This document shows, one piece after another, positions 1 to 10,172 of a stretch of DNA of 64,000 nucleotides. The position numbers and the translations under genes were made by a program. Numbering within the stretch: position 1 is the stretch's first letter; each line of letters opens with the position of its first letter. The notes under the pieces were generated by a model. The model had not been told where the DNA came from. It did not search any database and saw only the letters and a program-made list of their open reading frames with translations. The DNA lies in contig NZ_RBXP01000013.1 in the NCBI RefSeq assembly GCF_003634965.1, positions 248,001-312,000 of the forward strand, written 5' to 3'. Source of the stretch: Azonexus fungiphilus (lineage in GTDB: Bacteria; Pseudomonadota; Gammaproteobacteria; Burkholderiales; Rhodocyclaceae).

Positions 1-682
1 CTGCCACGGCTCCGGCGCCAAGGCCGGCACCCAGCCGAAGACCTGCCCGACCTGTAACGGTTCCGGCCAGGTCCGCCTGCAACAGGGCTTCTTCTCGATC
101 CAGCAGACCTGCCACAAGTGCCACGGCACCGGCCGCTTCATTGCCGACCCGTGCAAATCCTGTGGCGGCGCCGGCCGCATCAAGCAGCACAAGACGCTGG
201 CGGTGAAGATTCCGGCCGGTGTGGACGAAGGCGATCGCATCCGGCTGGCCGGCGAAGGCGAACACGGCGTCAACGGCGGCCCACCGGGCGACCTCTACGT
301 GCAGATCCACCTCAAGCAGCACGCGGTGTTCCAGCGCGACCACAACGACCTGCACTGCGAGATGCCGATCTCCTTCACCACCGCGGCACTCGGCGGCGAG
401 ATCGAGATCCCGACGCTGGATGGCGCCGCAGCCATCAAGATTCCGCCGGAAACCCAGTCCGGGCGGGTCTTCCGCCTGCGCGGCAAGGGCATCAAGGGCG
501 TCCGCAGCCATACCCACGGCGACCTGATGTGCCACGTCGTCGTCGAGACGCCGGTCAACCTCACCGACCGCCAGAAGGAACTGCTGCGCGAACTGGAAGA
601 ATCGAGCAAGGACTCCGACCACAAGCACAACCCCCGCGCCAAGTCGTGGATGGACAAGGTCCGGGAGTTCTTCGGAGAATAA
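1..682 (+). CDS. dnaJ: Chaperone protein DnaJ, C-terminal part (5' end outside window)
   Basis: The open frame runs in from the left edge and ends at TAA 680-682, so only the zinc-finger and substrate-binding portions are present. The zinc-binding region is visible as CxxCxGxG repeats: the tail of one, then [16 protein letters not shown] and CKSCGGAG. It is followed by the beta-sheet client-binding domain, with typical DnaJ segments such as [12 protein letters not shown], and the C-terminal dimerisation part. DnaJ is the Hsp40 co-chaperone that delivers unfolded clients to DnaK and stimulates its ATPase in the cytoplasm. The J domain and Gly/Phe linker lie outside the window, so completeness of the gene cannot be judged. 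A strong hairpin plus T-run follows 28 bases after the stop, consistent with dnaJ being the last gene of its operon. Confidence 0.97.
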   Translation, partial: CHGSGAKAGTQPKTCPTCNGSGQVRLQQGFFSIQQTCHKCHGTGRFIADPCKSCGGAGRIKQHKTLAVKIPAGVDEGDRIRLAGEGEHGVNGGPPGDLYVQIHLKQHAVFQRDHNDLHCEMPISFTTAALGGEIEIPTLDGAAAIKIPPETQSGRVFRLRGKGIKGVRSHTHGDLMCHVVVETPVNLTDRQKELLRELEESSKDSDHKHNPRAKSWMDKVREFFGE

Positions 683-710
683 TTTCCGGACCTTGCCCAG
701 TACCGCCAAA

Positions 711-737
711 GGCGCCGGCAAAACCGGCGCCTTTTTT
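711..737 (+). terminator. Rho-independent terminator after dnaJ
   Basis: A perfect 8-bp GC-rich stem (711-718 with 724-731), a 5-base loop and a run of six T (732-737) lie just downstream of the dnaJ stop. Confidence 0.9.
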
Positions 738-804
738 CTGGCTTGCCCGCAAACGCCTCTCCACTGCTAGAATCGGACGGTCGACCATGGGGGAGAGCAA
801 AAAA

Positions 805-1947
805 ATGAAATTCCTGAAACGACTCGGAGCCGCTGCCGTCATCGCGCTGTCGGCAAGCAGTTGGGCCGATAACGGCATCACCGACACGACCGTCACGCTC
901 GGCATGTCGGCGCCTTTCTCCGGGCCGAACGGCGCCTACGGCGAGGACATGCGGCAGACCGTCGAACGCTACTTCGACCAGGTCAACAAGGGCGGCGGCA
1001 TCAACGGCCGCAAGCTGCAACTGGTCGCCCTCGACGACGGCTACGAAACCGAGCGCACGGTTGCCAACACACGCACGCTGATCAACGACAAGAAGGTCTT
1101 CGCGCTGCTCTCCTTCTACGGTTCGAGCCCGACCACCGAAGCCATGAACACCGTCTTCGGCCCGGCCGGCGTACCGCTGGTCGGCACCATTTCGGGCGCC
1201 GCGACGCTGCGCCAGCCGATCTCGGCCAATCCGAACTCGCGGCTGATGTTCCATGTCCGCGCCAGCTACGCCGACGAAACCGAGGCGATCGTCAATCAGA
1301 TGGTTTCGATCGGCCTGCGCAGCATCGCCGTCTTCTACCAGAACGACGGCTTCGGCAAGGCCGGTCTCGAAGGCGTCGCCGCGGCGCTGAAGAAACATAA
1401 CCTGGCGCCGTCGGCGGTCGGCACCGTCGAGCGCAATTCGCTCGACGTCAATGCCGCGGTTCAGGCAATTGCCAAGAGCAACCCCCAGGCGGTCGTCATG
1501 GTCACGCTGTACAAGCCGACCGCGGCCTTCGTCCGGGCGATGAAGCGGGCCGGCCAGAATCCGATGTTCATGACACTATCGCCGGTCGGCACCGAGCAAC
1601 TGGTCCAGGAACTCGGTCCGGAAGCCCGCGGCATCGGCATCTCGCAGGTCGTGCCCTACCCCTGGAACGACATCGTGCCGGTCGTCCGCGATTACCAGAA
1701 GCTCGCCGCCAAGGCCGGCAGCTATTCCTACTACGGCCTCGAGGCCTACCTGACCGCGCGCACGATGGTCGAAGGCCTGCGCCGCGCCGGCCGCGACCTC
1801 AGCCGCGACAAGCTGATCAGTTCGCTGGAAAGCATCAGCAACGTCGATTTCGGCGGCTACCGCGTCAATTATTCGCCGACCGCGCGCCACGGTTCGCGCT
1901 TCGTCGAACTGACCGTGATCGGCCCGGGCGGCAAGGTCCTGCGCTGA
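805..1947 (+). CDS. ABC transporter substrate-binding protein, branched-chain amino acid type
   Basis: 380 aa with an N-terminal signal peptide (MKFLKRLGAAAVIALSASSWA, cleavage expected near residue 21). The mature protein resembles the periplasmic leucine/isoleucine/valine-binding family (Peripla_BP_6): an early GMSAPFSGPNGAYG segment, then NKGGGINGRKLQLVALDDGYE, and a two-lobe Rossmann-like organisation. It should bind a small amphipathic ligand in the periplasm. No permease or ATPase genes lie beside it, so the ligand and partner transporter are unknown. The ATG at 805 is chosen because a GGGGGAG Shine-Dalgarno lies just upstream and it begins the signal peptide. An in-frame ATG at 787 would add six charged residues in front of it. 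The gene is monocistronic between two terminators. Confidence 0.88.
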   Translation: MKFLKRLGAAAVIALSASSWADNGITDTTVTLGMSAPFSGPNGAYGEDMRQTVERYFDQVNKGGGINGRKLQLVALDDGYETERTVANTRTLINDKKVFALLSFYGSSPTTEAMNTVFGPAGVPLVGTISGAATLRQPISANPNSRLMFHVRASYADETEAIVNQMVSIGLRSIAVFYQNDGFGKAGLEGVAAALKKHNLAPSAVGTVERNSLDVNAAVQAIAKSNPQAVVMVTLYKPTAAFVRAMKRAGQNPMFMTLSPVGTEQLVQELGPEARGIGISQVVPYPWNDIVPVVRDYQKLAAKAGSYSYYGLEAYLTARTMVEGLRRAGRDLSRDKLISSLESISNVDFGGYRVNYSPTARHGSRFVELTVIGPGGKVLR

Positions 1948-1948
1948 G

Positions 1949-1963
1949 ACACTGACGGTCGAC
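1949..1963. repeat. 15-base repeat ACACTGACGGTCGAC, copy 1
   Basis: The same 15 bases recur at 10139-10153. Both copies start within two bases of a + strand stop codon and lie between convergent genes. The core is the GGTCGAC half of a palindrome seen elsewhere in the window. Confidence 0.5.
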
Positions 1964-1970
1964 ACGAAAA

Positions 1971-1994
1971 AACGGCCCGTTTTCACGGGCCGTT
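1971..1994. terminator. Bidirectional terminator between the binding protein and cysS
   Basis: A perfect 10-bp stem (1971-1980 with 1985-1994) with a 4-base loop is flanked by A-rich sequence on the left and T-rich sequence on the right. It can therefore end transcription from both convergent genes. Confidence 0.88.
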
Positions 1995-2016
1995 TCCGTT
2001 TTTCCGGCGAGGGCGC

Positions 2017-3387
<1,371 letters not shown>

Positions 3388-3490
3388 GACGGAATGAAAA
3401 GAAGTGTAGGAACGCTCGCCAAACCTATGGCTTCTACCGCTTCTTTGGTAGAATTGAGCGATTGAAAACCTCGGAAATTATAGCACGGCG

Positions 3491-4576
3491 ATGACCTCCA
3501 AATCCTTGATCCAGCCTCGCTTCCGGACGCTCCGCGCGTTGGCTTTCGGCCTCTCCATCGGCTTTGCCGCCCCGGTTTTTGCCGACAACCTGCCCGACAT
3601 CCAGCGCCTGATCAAGCATGGCCAGCACGCGCAGGCCCTGGAAAAAGTCGACCAGTACCTGAGCAGCCGGCCGAAGGATGCCCAGGGTCGCTTCCTCAAG
3701 GGTCTGATCCTCACCGAGATGAACCGTCCGGCCGACGCCATCGGCGTATTCACCAAGCTCTCCGAGGACTACCCGGAACTGCCCGAGCCGTACAACAACC
3801 TCGCCGTCCTCTACGCCCAGCAGAAGCAGTACGACAAGGCGCGCACGGCGCTGGAAATGGCGATCCGCACGCACCCGTCCTACGCCATCGCCTACGAGAA
3901 CCTCGGCGACGTCTACGCCAAGCTGGCCAGCCAGGCCTACGACAAGGCCCTCCAGCTCGACGGCGCCAACGCCACGACACAGAACAAGCTGGCCCTGATC
4001 CGCGACCTGATCAGCACCTCCGGCAAGGGCAACGTCAAGCCGCCGGCCCCGGCCGCGATCGCCGCCGCCCCGGCACCGGTTGCGGTGCAGCCGGCCAAGC
4101 CGGCCGTCGCCCCGAGCGCGACCGTGGTCACGACGACGCCTGGCGCCGCCGCACCGGTCGCCGCCCCCACCCCTGCGGCCAGCCCGGTGGCCGCCGCCGT
4201 CGACAGCAAGCCGGCCGCGGCGCCGGCCCATGACGCCGCCAGCGACGACGTCGCCAAGGCCATCACCGCCTGGGCCAAGGCTTGGTCGCGCAAGGACATG
4301 AAGGCTTACCTGGCCGCCTACGCCAGCGACTTCAACACCCCCAAGGGAATGGGCCGCAAGGCCTGGGAGGCCGAGCGCCAGCAGCGCATTGGCGACCGCC
4401 CGGGCAAGATCTCGGTGACCGTCGACGATCCGGTGATCACGATCAACGGTGACCGCGCCACCGCCCGCTTCCGTCAGCACTACCAGGCGCCCGGCCTGAA
4501 CAGCTCGAGCAGCAAGACCCTGGTCTTCGTCCGCTCGGGTGGCAAGTGGCTGATCAAGGAAGAAAACGCCCGCTGA
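3491..4576 (+). CDS. Periplasmic TPR protein with C-terminal NTF2-like (Cds6-type) domain
   Basis: 361 aa. An N-terminal signal peptide ends near residue 32 (PVFA/DN). TPR-like helix pairs follow at about residues 33-170 (for example YNNLAVLYAQQKQYDKARTA), then an Ala/Pro-rich low-complexity linker at about 180-250, then a compact C-terminal domain. That last domain (from about AKAITAWAKAWSRKD to the end) resembles the C-terminal domain of the next gene product and looks like the NTF2-like fold named Cds6 C-terminal. The stop overlaps the next start as TGATG, so the two genes are translationally coupled. TPR plus transpeptidase pairing suggests a cell-wall role, which is inference. There is no clear ribosome site; a weak promoter-like pair (TTGAGC 3454, TTATAG 3478) would place transcription start almost at the ATG. 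Confidence 0.72.
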   Translation: MTSKSLIQPRFRTLRALAFGLSIGFAAPVFADNLPDIQRLIKHGQHAQALEKVDQYLSSRPKDAQGRFLKGLILTEMNRPADAIGVFTKLSEDYPELPEPYNNLAVLYAQQKQYDKARTALEMAIRTHPSYAIAYENLGDVYAKLASQAYDKALQLDGANATTQNKLALIRDLISTSGKGNVKPPAPAAIAAAPAPVAVQPAKPAVAPSATVVTTTPGAAAPVAAPTPAASPVAAAVDSKPAAAPAHDAASDDVAKAITAWAKAWSRKDMKAYLAAYASDFNTPKGMGRKAWEAERQQRIGDRPGKISVTVDDPVITINGDRATARFRQHYQAPGLNSSSSKTLVFVRSGGKWLIKEENAR

Positions 4577-5880
4577 TGCGCAAGACGAAGCTGGTCCTGC
4601 CAGCCCTGATCGGGCTGGCTGTCGTCGCTGCGGCAATCCATTTTCTCGGTGAGAACGACGTGCCGGTCACGGCTGCGCCGGCCACCGCCTCGCTCGACCA
4701 GCCGTTGCCGGTGTGGCCGGTCAGCACACCGGCCGGCAACGCCGCTGCAACGCTGCCGGCAACGGTCTCCGACGGCGGTCCGGAAGCACAGCTGACGCGC
4801 ATCTTCGGCGAGATCGAACGGCGTGAGCTGGGCAACGCGCTGCAGCTGACCGAGGCGCTGCTCCAGCAATACCCGAACTACCGGCTGGCACACCTGATCA
4901 AGGGCGACCTGCTGCTCGCCCGGGTGCATCCGATCGAAGGCTTCGGCGCCGCCCGCGGCGCCTCCGCCGAACAGGTCGCCGACCTCCGCGCCGAGGCGCT
5001 CAAGCGCCTCCAGGCCTACCGCGACAGACCGCAGGCCGACTACGTCCCGCGCTATCTGCTGCAGATGCGCCCGGACCAGCGCTACGCCGTCGTCGTCGAC
5101 ACCCGCCGCTCGCGCCTCTATCTCTACGAGAACGACCGCAGCAACGGCGGCCGGCCGCGCTTCGTCGCCGACTACTACATCACCCAGGGCAAACTCGGTG
5201 CCGACAAGTTCGCCGAGGGCGACAAGAAGACGCCGATCGGCGTCTATCACGTCACCGCCGACCTGTCGCGGCAGAAGCTGCCCGACCTCTACGGCAACGG
5301 TGCCTTCCCGATCAATTATCCGAACGAGTGGGACCGCCGGCGCGGTCGCGGCGGCAGCGGCATCTGGCTGCACGGCACGCCTTCCGACACCTTCGCCCGG
5401 CCGCCGCTCGCCTCCGACGGTTGCGTCGTGCTCACCAACCAGGACCTCGAAGCGATCCGCAACAACCTGCAGGTCGGCCTGACGCCGGTGATCATCAGCC
5501 CGGAAGTCGAGTGGCTGTCGCTCGACGACTGGAGCAAGGAACGCGACGAACTCAACCGGACCATCGAGAACTGGCGGGCCGACTGGGAAAGCCGCGACAG
5601 CGACCGCTACCTGTCGCATTACTCGCGCGAGTTCAACGCCGGCGGCCAGGGCTACGCCGACTTCGCCGCGCAGAAGCGCCAGGTCAATGCCGGCAAGAGC
5701 TGGATCAAGCTCAGCCTCGACAACCTCTCGGTGTTCCGCAACCCGGGCAAGGAAGAAGTCGTGGTCGTCACCTTCGACCAGGACTACCGCAGCAACAACC
5801 TCAACAACCGCATGAAGAAGCGCCAGTACTGGGTGCGCGAAGGCGGTCAATGGAAGATCATCTACGAAGGAGCCGCCTGA
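4576..5880 (+). CDS. L,D-transpeptidase (YkuD) with C-terminal NTF2-like domain
   Basis: 434 aa. The N-terminus [20 protein letters not shown] is a signal peptide or anchor. The YkuD catalytic domain covers about residues 168-305, with the active-site signature H266-G267 and S280-D281-G282-C283; C283 is the expected nucleophile. Such enzymes make 3-3 cross-links in peptidoglycan or attach proteins to it, in the periplasm. After the catalytic domain comes an NTF2-like domain (about 327-434), the arrangement seen in Cds6-type transpeptidases, related to the C-terminus of the upstream TPR protein. The start chosen is the ATG overlapping the upstream stop (TGATG). A start 30 bases upstream would put a charged stretch before the hydrophobic segment. 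A periplasmic cyclophilin gene follows one base after the stop. Confidence 0.88.
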   Translation: MRKTKLVLPALIGLAVVAAAIHFLGENDVPVTAAPATASLDQPLPVWPVSTPAGNAAATLPATVSDGGPEAQLTRIFGEIERRELGNALQLTEALLQQYPNYRLAHLIKGDLLLARVHPIEGFGAARGASAEQVADLRAEALKRLQAYRDRPQADYVPRYLLQMRPDQRYAVVVDTRRSRLYLYENDRSNGGRPRFVADYYITQGKLGADKFAEGDKKTPIGVYHVTADLSRQKLPDLYGNGAFPINYPNEWDRRRGRGGSGIWLHGTPSDTFARPPLASDGCVVLTNQDLEAIRNNLQVGLTPVIISPEVEWLSLDDWSKERDELNRTIENWRADWESRDSDRYLSHYSREFNAGGQGYADFAAQKRQVNAGKSWIKLSLDNLSVFRNPGKEEVVVVTFDQDYRSNNLNNRMKKRQYWVREGGQWKIIYEGAA

Positions 5881-5881
5881 C

Positions 5882-6442
5882 ATGAAGAAAATGCTCGGCA
5901 TTTTTGCCGCCCTGACGCTGTCGACCGTCAACGCCTGGGCCGCCCCCACCGTCGAACTGCAGACCAGCATGGGCAACATCGTCGTCGAACTCGATGCCGA
6001 CAAGGCGCCGAAAAGCGTCGCCAACTTCCTGCAGTACGCCAAGGACGGCTTCTACGCCGGCACCGTGTTCCACCGCGTGATCCCCGGCTTCATGATCCAG
6101 GGCGGAGGTTTCGATGCGAACATGAACCAGAAGAAGCCGCGCGAACCGATCGAGAACGAGGCCAGGAACGGCCTCAAGAACCGCCGCGGCACGATCGCGA
6201 TGGCGCGGACGATGGAGCCGCACTCGGCCACCGCCCAGTTCTTCATCAACCACGCCGACAACCTGGCGCTCGACTACCCGAGCCGCGACGGCTGGGGCTA
6301 CGCGGTCTTCGGCAAGGTCGTCAGCGGCATCGAGGTGGTCGACAAGATCGCCGACGTGCGCACCGGCAACGCCGGCTTCCACCAGAACGTGCCGGTCAAG
6401 CCGGTCGTCATCCAGAACGTCAGAATCATTTCCGAAAAGTAA
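5882..6442 (+). CDS. ppiA: Peptidyl-prolyl cis-trans isomerase, periplasmic cyclophilin
   Basis: 186 aa. A signal peptide ([20 protein letters not shown]) precedes a complete cyclophilin domain, so the protein should act in the periplasm as a prolyl isomerase in outer-membrane and periplasmic protein folding. Cyclophilin signatures visible are [15 protein letters not shown] and ATAQFFIN. An AAGGAG ribosome site precedes the ATG, and the gene follows the transpeptidase with one base between stop and start. A second cyclophilin without a signal peptide follows 10 bases later and is clearly paralogous, so the pair looks like a tandem duplication split between two compartments. Confidence 0.94.
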   Translation: MKKMLGIFAALTLSTVNAWAAPTVELQTSMGNIVVELDADKAPKSVANFLQYAKDGFYAGTVFHRVIPGFMIQGGGFDANMNQKKPREPIENEARNGLKNRRGTIAMARTMEPHSATAQFFINHADNLALDYPSRDGWGYAVFGKVVSGIEVVDKIADVRTGNAGFHQNVPVKPVVIQNVRIISEK

Positions 6443-6452
6443 GGACCCCACC

Positions 6453-6944
6453 ATGATCAAGCTCACCACCAACTTCGGCGTCATCAGCCTCGAACTCGAC
6501 GCCGAGAAGGCGCCGAAGACGGTCGCCAACTTCATCGCCTACGTCGAGGCCGGCCACTACGACAACACCATCTTCCACCGCGTGATCAAGAACTTCATGA
6601 TCCAGGGTGGCGGCATGGAACCCGGGATGAACCAGAAGGAAACCCGCGCCCCGATCGAGAACGAAGCCGGCAACGGCCTGAAGAACGTCCGCGGCAGCAT
6701 CGCCATGGCCCGCACCGGCGACCCGCATTCGGCCACCGCCCAGTTCTTCATCAACACCGTCGACAACGACTTCCTCGACTTCAAGGCGCCGTCCGGCCAG
6801 GGCTGGGGCTACTGCGTCTTCGGCCAGGTCGTCGACGGCATGGACGTGGTCGACAAGATCCGCGCCGTGCGCACCGGCAACAAGGGCTTCCACCAGGACG
6901 TGCCGGTCGAGGACGTGATCATCGAAAAAGCGGAAGTGGTTTGA
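6453..6944 (+). CDS. ppiB: Peptidyl-prolyl cis-trans isomerase B, cytoplasmic cyclophilin
   Basis: 163 aa with no signal peptide, the usual length of PpiB. It catalyses prolyl cis-trans isomerisation in the cytoplasm. Active-site blocks are present: [15 protein letters not shown], including the catalytic Arg, and [10 protein letters not shown]. The E. coli-like [20 protein letters not shown] stretch follows. An AAGGA ribosome site precedes the ATG. The stop overlaps the TTG start of lpxH by four bases (TTGA). In enterobacteria ppiB and lpxH are also neighbours, so this linkage is an old one. Confidence 0.96.
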   Translation: MIKLTTNFGVISLELDAEKAPKTVANFIAYVEAGHYDNTIFHRVIKNFMIQGGGMEPGMNQKETRAPIENEAGNGLKNVRGSIAMARTGDPHSATAQFFINTVDNDFLDFKAPSGQGWGYCVFGQVVDGMDVVDKIRAVRTGNKGFHQDVPVEDVIIEKAEVV

Positions 6945-7678
6945 TCCTCTTCGCATCCGATCTGCACCTGTCGCCCCGGTCACCCGGGGCGACGCGCTTG
7001 TTCCTCGACTTTCTCGGCGGCCGCGCCCGCCAGGCCAGCGAACTCTACCTGCTCGGCGACCTGTTCGAGACCTGGATCGGCGATGACGACATCGACGATC
7101 CGGACAACGTCGCCATCGTCGCCGCGCTGCGCGCCGCCGCCGACAGCGGCGTGAACATCGCGGTCATGCACGGCAACCGCGATTTCCTGCTCGGCGAAGC
7201 CTTCGCCGCCGCCGCCGGCGTTCGCCTGATCGACGAGCCCTACATCCTGTCCACCGCCGAATGGCAGTTCGTGCTCGCCCACGGCGACGCCCTCTGCCTC
7301 GACGACGGCGAGTACATGCGTTTTCGCGACCAGGTGCGCAGCCAGGTCTGGCAAAGCGCCTTCCTCGCCCGGCCGCTCGCCGAACGGCGGGCCATTGCCG
7401 CCCAGATGCGCGCCGCCAGCGAAGCCAGCCAGCGCGACAAGCACAATCCCTACACCGACCTGCAGCCGGCGGCGACCGAGGACTTCCTGCGCCAGCACGG
7501 CTACGCCACCTTCATTCACGGCCACACCCACCAGCCGGCGACGCACGATCACATCGTCGACGGCATCCACGTCGAACGCTGGGTGCTCGCCGACTGGCAC
7601 GAAGAGCGCGGCGAATGCCTAGTCTGGGATGGCGAGGTGCTGCGCCGCGAAGCCGTGCTCCCTGAAAAACGGGCCTGA
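6941..7678 (+). CDS. lpxH: UDP-2,3-diacylglucosamine diphosphatase
   Basis: 245 aa. It hydrolyses UDP-2,3-diacylglucosamine to lipid X and UMP in lipid A synthesis, peripherally on the cytoplasmic membrane. The calcineurin-like metallophosphoesterase motifs are all present: D7-x-H9, GDLFE with D40, GNRD with N79, H114, and HGHTH at 193-197. The start is TTG, overlapping the ppiB stop as TTGA. It is preferred because translation begins directly with the conserved ILFASDLHL strand, leaving no room for a later start, and because GGAAG lies just upstream. Coupling to ppiB translation is likely. The recQ start follows four bases after its stop. Confidence 0.95.
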   Translation: MILFASDLHLSPRSPGATRLFLDFLGGRARQASELYLLGDLFETWIGDDDIDDPDNVAIVAALRAAADSGVNIAVMHGNRDFLLGEAFAAAAGVRLIDEPYILSTAEWQFVLAHGDALCLDDGEYMRFRDQVRSQVWQSAFLARPLAERRAIAAQMRAASEASQRDKHNPYTDLQPAATEDFLRQHGYATFIHGHTHQPATHDHIVDGIHVERWVLADWHEERGECLVWDGEVLRREAVLPEKRA

Positions 7679-7682
7679 ACGC

Positions 7683-9497
7683 GTGTCGACCGTCAGCACC
7701 GCCCTCGACATCCTGCGCGATGTCTTCGGCTACCCCGCCTTCCGTGGCGCCCAGGCCGAGATCATCGGCCATGTCGCCGGTGGCGGCGATGCCCTGGTAT
7801 TGATGCCGACCGGCGGCGGCAAGAGCCTCTGCTACCAGATTCCGGCGCTGCTGCGCCCGGGCTGCGCCATCGTCGTCTCGCCCCTGATCGCGCTGATGCA
7901 GGACCAGGTCGACGCGCTCACCCAGCTCGGCGTCCGCGCCGCCGTGCTCAACTCGACGCTGGCCTGGCAGGAGGCGCAGGCGGTCGAGCAGGCGATGTTC
8001 AGCGGCGGCCTCGACCTTGTCTACATCGCCCCCGAGCGCCTGCTGCTCGAGCGCACGCTGGCGATGCTCGACGCCCTCTACACGGCCGGCAAGCTGGCGC
8101 TGTTCGCGATCGACGAAGCCCACTGCGTGTCGCAATGGGGCCACGATTTCCGCCCGGAATACCTGCAGCTGTCGGCACTGCACGAACGCTACCCGCGGGT
8201 GCCGCGGATCGCCCTGACCGCCACCGCCGACCAGGCGACACGCAACGAGATGCTCGCCCGCCTCGGCCTCGGCGAGGCGCGGGTCTTCCTCTCCAGCTTC
8301 GACCGCCCGAACATCCGCTACACCGTGGTGGAAAAGGACAACGCCAAGAAGCAACTGCTCACTTTCCTGGCCGGCCGCCAGGGCCAGGCCGGCATCGTCT
8401 ATTGCCTGTCGCGCAAGAAGGTCGAGGAAACCGCCGAATGGCTCTCCGCCCAGGGCTATCCGGCATTGCCCTACCACGCCGGCCTGCCGGCCCAGGAGCG
8501 CGCCGCCAACCAGCGCCGCTTCCTGCGCGAGGAAGGCCTGATCATGTGCGCGACGATCGCTTTCGGCATGGGCATCGACAAGCCGGACGTGCGCTTCGTC
8601 GCCCACCTCGACCTGCCGAAAAGCATCGAGGCCTACTACCAGGAAACCGGCCGCGCCGGCCGCGACGGCGAGCCGTCGGAGGCCTGGATGGCCTACGGCA
8701 TGCAGGACGTCGCGCTGCAGCACGCGCGCATCGCCGAATCGGGTGCCGGCGAAGGCCAGAAGATTCTCGAGTCGCAACGCCTGACCGCGCTGCTCGCCTA
8801 CTGCGAGGCGCCGCGCTGCCGTCGCCAGGTGCTGCTCAACTATTTCGGCGAACAACGCGAGCCTTGCGGCAACTGCGACGTCTGCGCCGACCCGCCGGAA
8901 CTGTGGGACGGCACGCTGGCGGCGCAGAAGGCGCTGTCGGCGATCTTCCGCACCGGCATGCGCTTCGGTGTCAGCCACCTGAGCGACGTGCTGCGCGGCA
9001 AGGCCAGCGACAAGGTCCGCCAGTACGGCCACGATCAGCTGCCGACCTTCGGCGTCGGCAGCGACCTCGACGAACACGCCTGGAAAAGCGTTTTCCGCCA
9101 GCTCGCCGCAGCCGGCCTGGTCCATGTCGACATGGCCGAGCACGGCGCGCTGCAGCTCACCGACGCTGCCCGCGAAGTGCTCAAGGGACAGCGCCAGGTC
9201 CAGTTGCGCCGGCCGCTCAAACGCAAGTCGTCGCCATCGCGCAGCAGCAGCGCTGCGGTCAGCGACCTGGCCCCGGCCGACGAGGCGCTGTTCCAGCTGC
9301 TGCGCAAGTGGCGCGCCGACACCGCCCGCGAGCAGGGAGTGCCGGCCTATGTCATCCTCCACGACAAGACGCTGCGCGAACTCGCCGAAACGCGACCGGT
9401 CAGCCACGGCCTGCTCGCCGGCATCACCGGCATGGGCAGCGCCAAGATCGAGCATTACGGCGAGGAACTGCTGCAACTGATCCGCAACGAGGGCTGA
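7683..9497 (+). CDS. recQ: ATP-dependent DNA helicase RecQ
   Basis: 604 aa from the proposed GTG start. RecQ unwinds DNA 3' to 5' in RecF-pathway recombination and replication-fork repair. The Walker A motif [10 protein letters not shown] (K47), the DEAH box (144-147) followed by the aromatic-rich [10 protein letters not shown] loop, and motif VI around [10 protein letters not shown] are present. The RQC zinc-binding cysteines follow ([10 protein letters not shown]...CGNCDVC), and a C-terminal HRDC domain includes the [11 protein letters not shown] segment. The GTG at 7683 is chosen because it avoids overlap with lpxH and leaves a normal RecQ N-terminus. An ATG at 7629 inside lpxH would add 18 unusual residues. 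The ribosome site is poor, so translation may depend on coupling to lpxH. Confidence 0.95.
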   Translation: MSTVSTALDILRDVFGYPAFRGAQAEIIGHVAGGGDALVLMPTGGGKSLCYQIPALLRPGCAIVVSPLIALMQDQVDALTQLGVRAAVLNSTLAWQEAQAVEQAMFSGGLDLVYIAPERLLLERTLAMLDALYTAGKLALFAIDEAHCVSQWGHDFRPEYLQLSALHERYPRVPRIALTATADQATRNEMLARLGLGEARVFLSSFDRPNIRYTVVEKDNAKKQLLTFLAGRQGQAGIVYCLSRKKVEETAEWLSAQGYPALPYHAGLPAQERAANQRRFLREEGLIMCATIAFGMGIDKPDVRFVAHLDLPKSIEAYYQETGRAGRDGEPSEAWMAYGMQDVALQHARIAESGAGEGQKILESQRLTALLAYCEAPRCRRQVLLNYFGEQREPCGNCDVCADPPELWDGTLAAQKALSAIFRTGMRFGVSHLSDVLRGKASDKVRQYGHDQLPTFGVGSDLDEHAWKSVFRQLAAAGLVHVDMAEHGALQLTDAAREVLKGQRQVQLRRPLKRKSSPSRSSSAAVSDLAPADEALFQLLRKWRADTAREQGVPAYVILHDKTLRELAETRPVSHGLLAGITGMGSAKIEHYGEELLQLIRNEG

Positions 9498-9500
9498 AGC

Positions 9501-10139
9501 ATGAACCATCAGGACCGCATCAACGCCGGGCTGGCCGGCATCGTCGTCGGCGCGCTGGTCGCCTCCGGCATCGCCCCGTACGACCGCGTCACCTGGCTGA
9601 TGGAAGTGGCGCCGGTACTGATCGCGCTGCCGCTGCTCTACGTCACCCGGCACAGCTACCCGCTGACGGCGCTGCTCTACGTGCTGATCGCCATCCACGC
9701 GCTGGTGCTGATCGGCGGCGGCGCCTACACCTACGCCCGGGTGCCGCTCGGCTTCTGGCTGCAGGACCTGTTGGGCACGGCGCGCAATCCTTACGACAAG
9801 ATCGGGCATTTCCTGCAGGGCTTCGTGCCGGCGCTGGTCGCCCGCGAAATCCTGCTGCGCGGCGACTGGGTCCGCGGCGCGAAGATGAGCGCCTTCCTCT
9901 GCATCTGCGTGGCGCTGGCGATCAGCGCCTGCTACGAGCTGATCGAGTGGGCAGCGGCGCTGTTGATGGGCCAGGGCGCCGACGAATTCCTCGGCACCCA
10001 GGGTGACGAGTGGGACACCCAGTCGGACATGTTCATGGCGCTGATCGGCGCCGCCAGCGCATTGCTGCTGCTCTCGCACCGGCACGACCGGCAACTGGCC
10101 GGACTGCGGAAAAACGCCGCGGGCAGCGGTCGACCGTAA
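9501..10139 (+). CDS. YjdF-like inner-membrane protein (DUF2238)
   Basis: 212 aa with about six predicted membrane helices. The conserved segments of the DUF2238/YjdF family are visible: NPYDKIGHFLQG, CYELIEWAAA and GTQGDEWDTQSDMFMA, which put several His, Glu and Asp residues near the membrane face. The biochemical function of the family is not known to me. It starts three bases after recQ and is probably the last gene of that operon. It converges with the acyl-CoA ligase gene across a 33-base spacer that carries a repeated 15-base motif. Confidence 0.82.
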   Translation: MNHQDRINAGLAGIVVGALVASGIAPYDRVTWLMEVAPVLIALPLLYVTRHSYPLTALLYVLIAIHALVLIGGGAYTYARVPLGFWLQDLLGTARNPYDKIGHFLQGFVPALVAREILLRGDWVRGAKMSAFLCICVALAISACYELIEWAAALLMGQGADEFLGTQGDEWDTQSDMFMALIGAASALLLLSHRHDRQLAGLRKNAAGSGRP

Positions 10140-10153
10140 CACTGACGGTCGAC
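10139..10153. repeat. 15-base repeat ACACTGACGGTCGAC, copy 2
   Basis: Identical to 1949-1963. It begins on the last base of a + strand stop codon, in a convergent spacer. The palindrome GGTCGACC also occurs at 10128-10135 and 10147-10154, so two copies sit side by side here. Confidence 0.5.
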
Positions 10154-10172
10154 CGGCCGTTTCCGGCAAAAA

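Noticed and set aside
787..804. Alternative ATG start for the substrate-binding protein
   Set aside because: It would put the GGGGGAG ribosome site inside the coding region and add charged residues before the signal peptide.
7512..10169. Long - strand open frame across recQ and lpxH
   Set aside because: It is a shadow of recQ and its neighbours; no recognisable domain, biased residues, no start signal.
10154..10172. Terminator between the YjdF-like and acyl-CoA ligase genes
   Set aside because: A 4-bp GCCG/CGGC hairpin exists, but there is no T-run in either direction.
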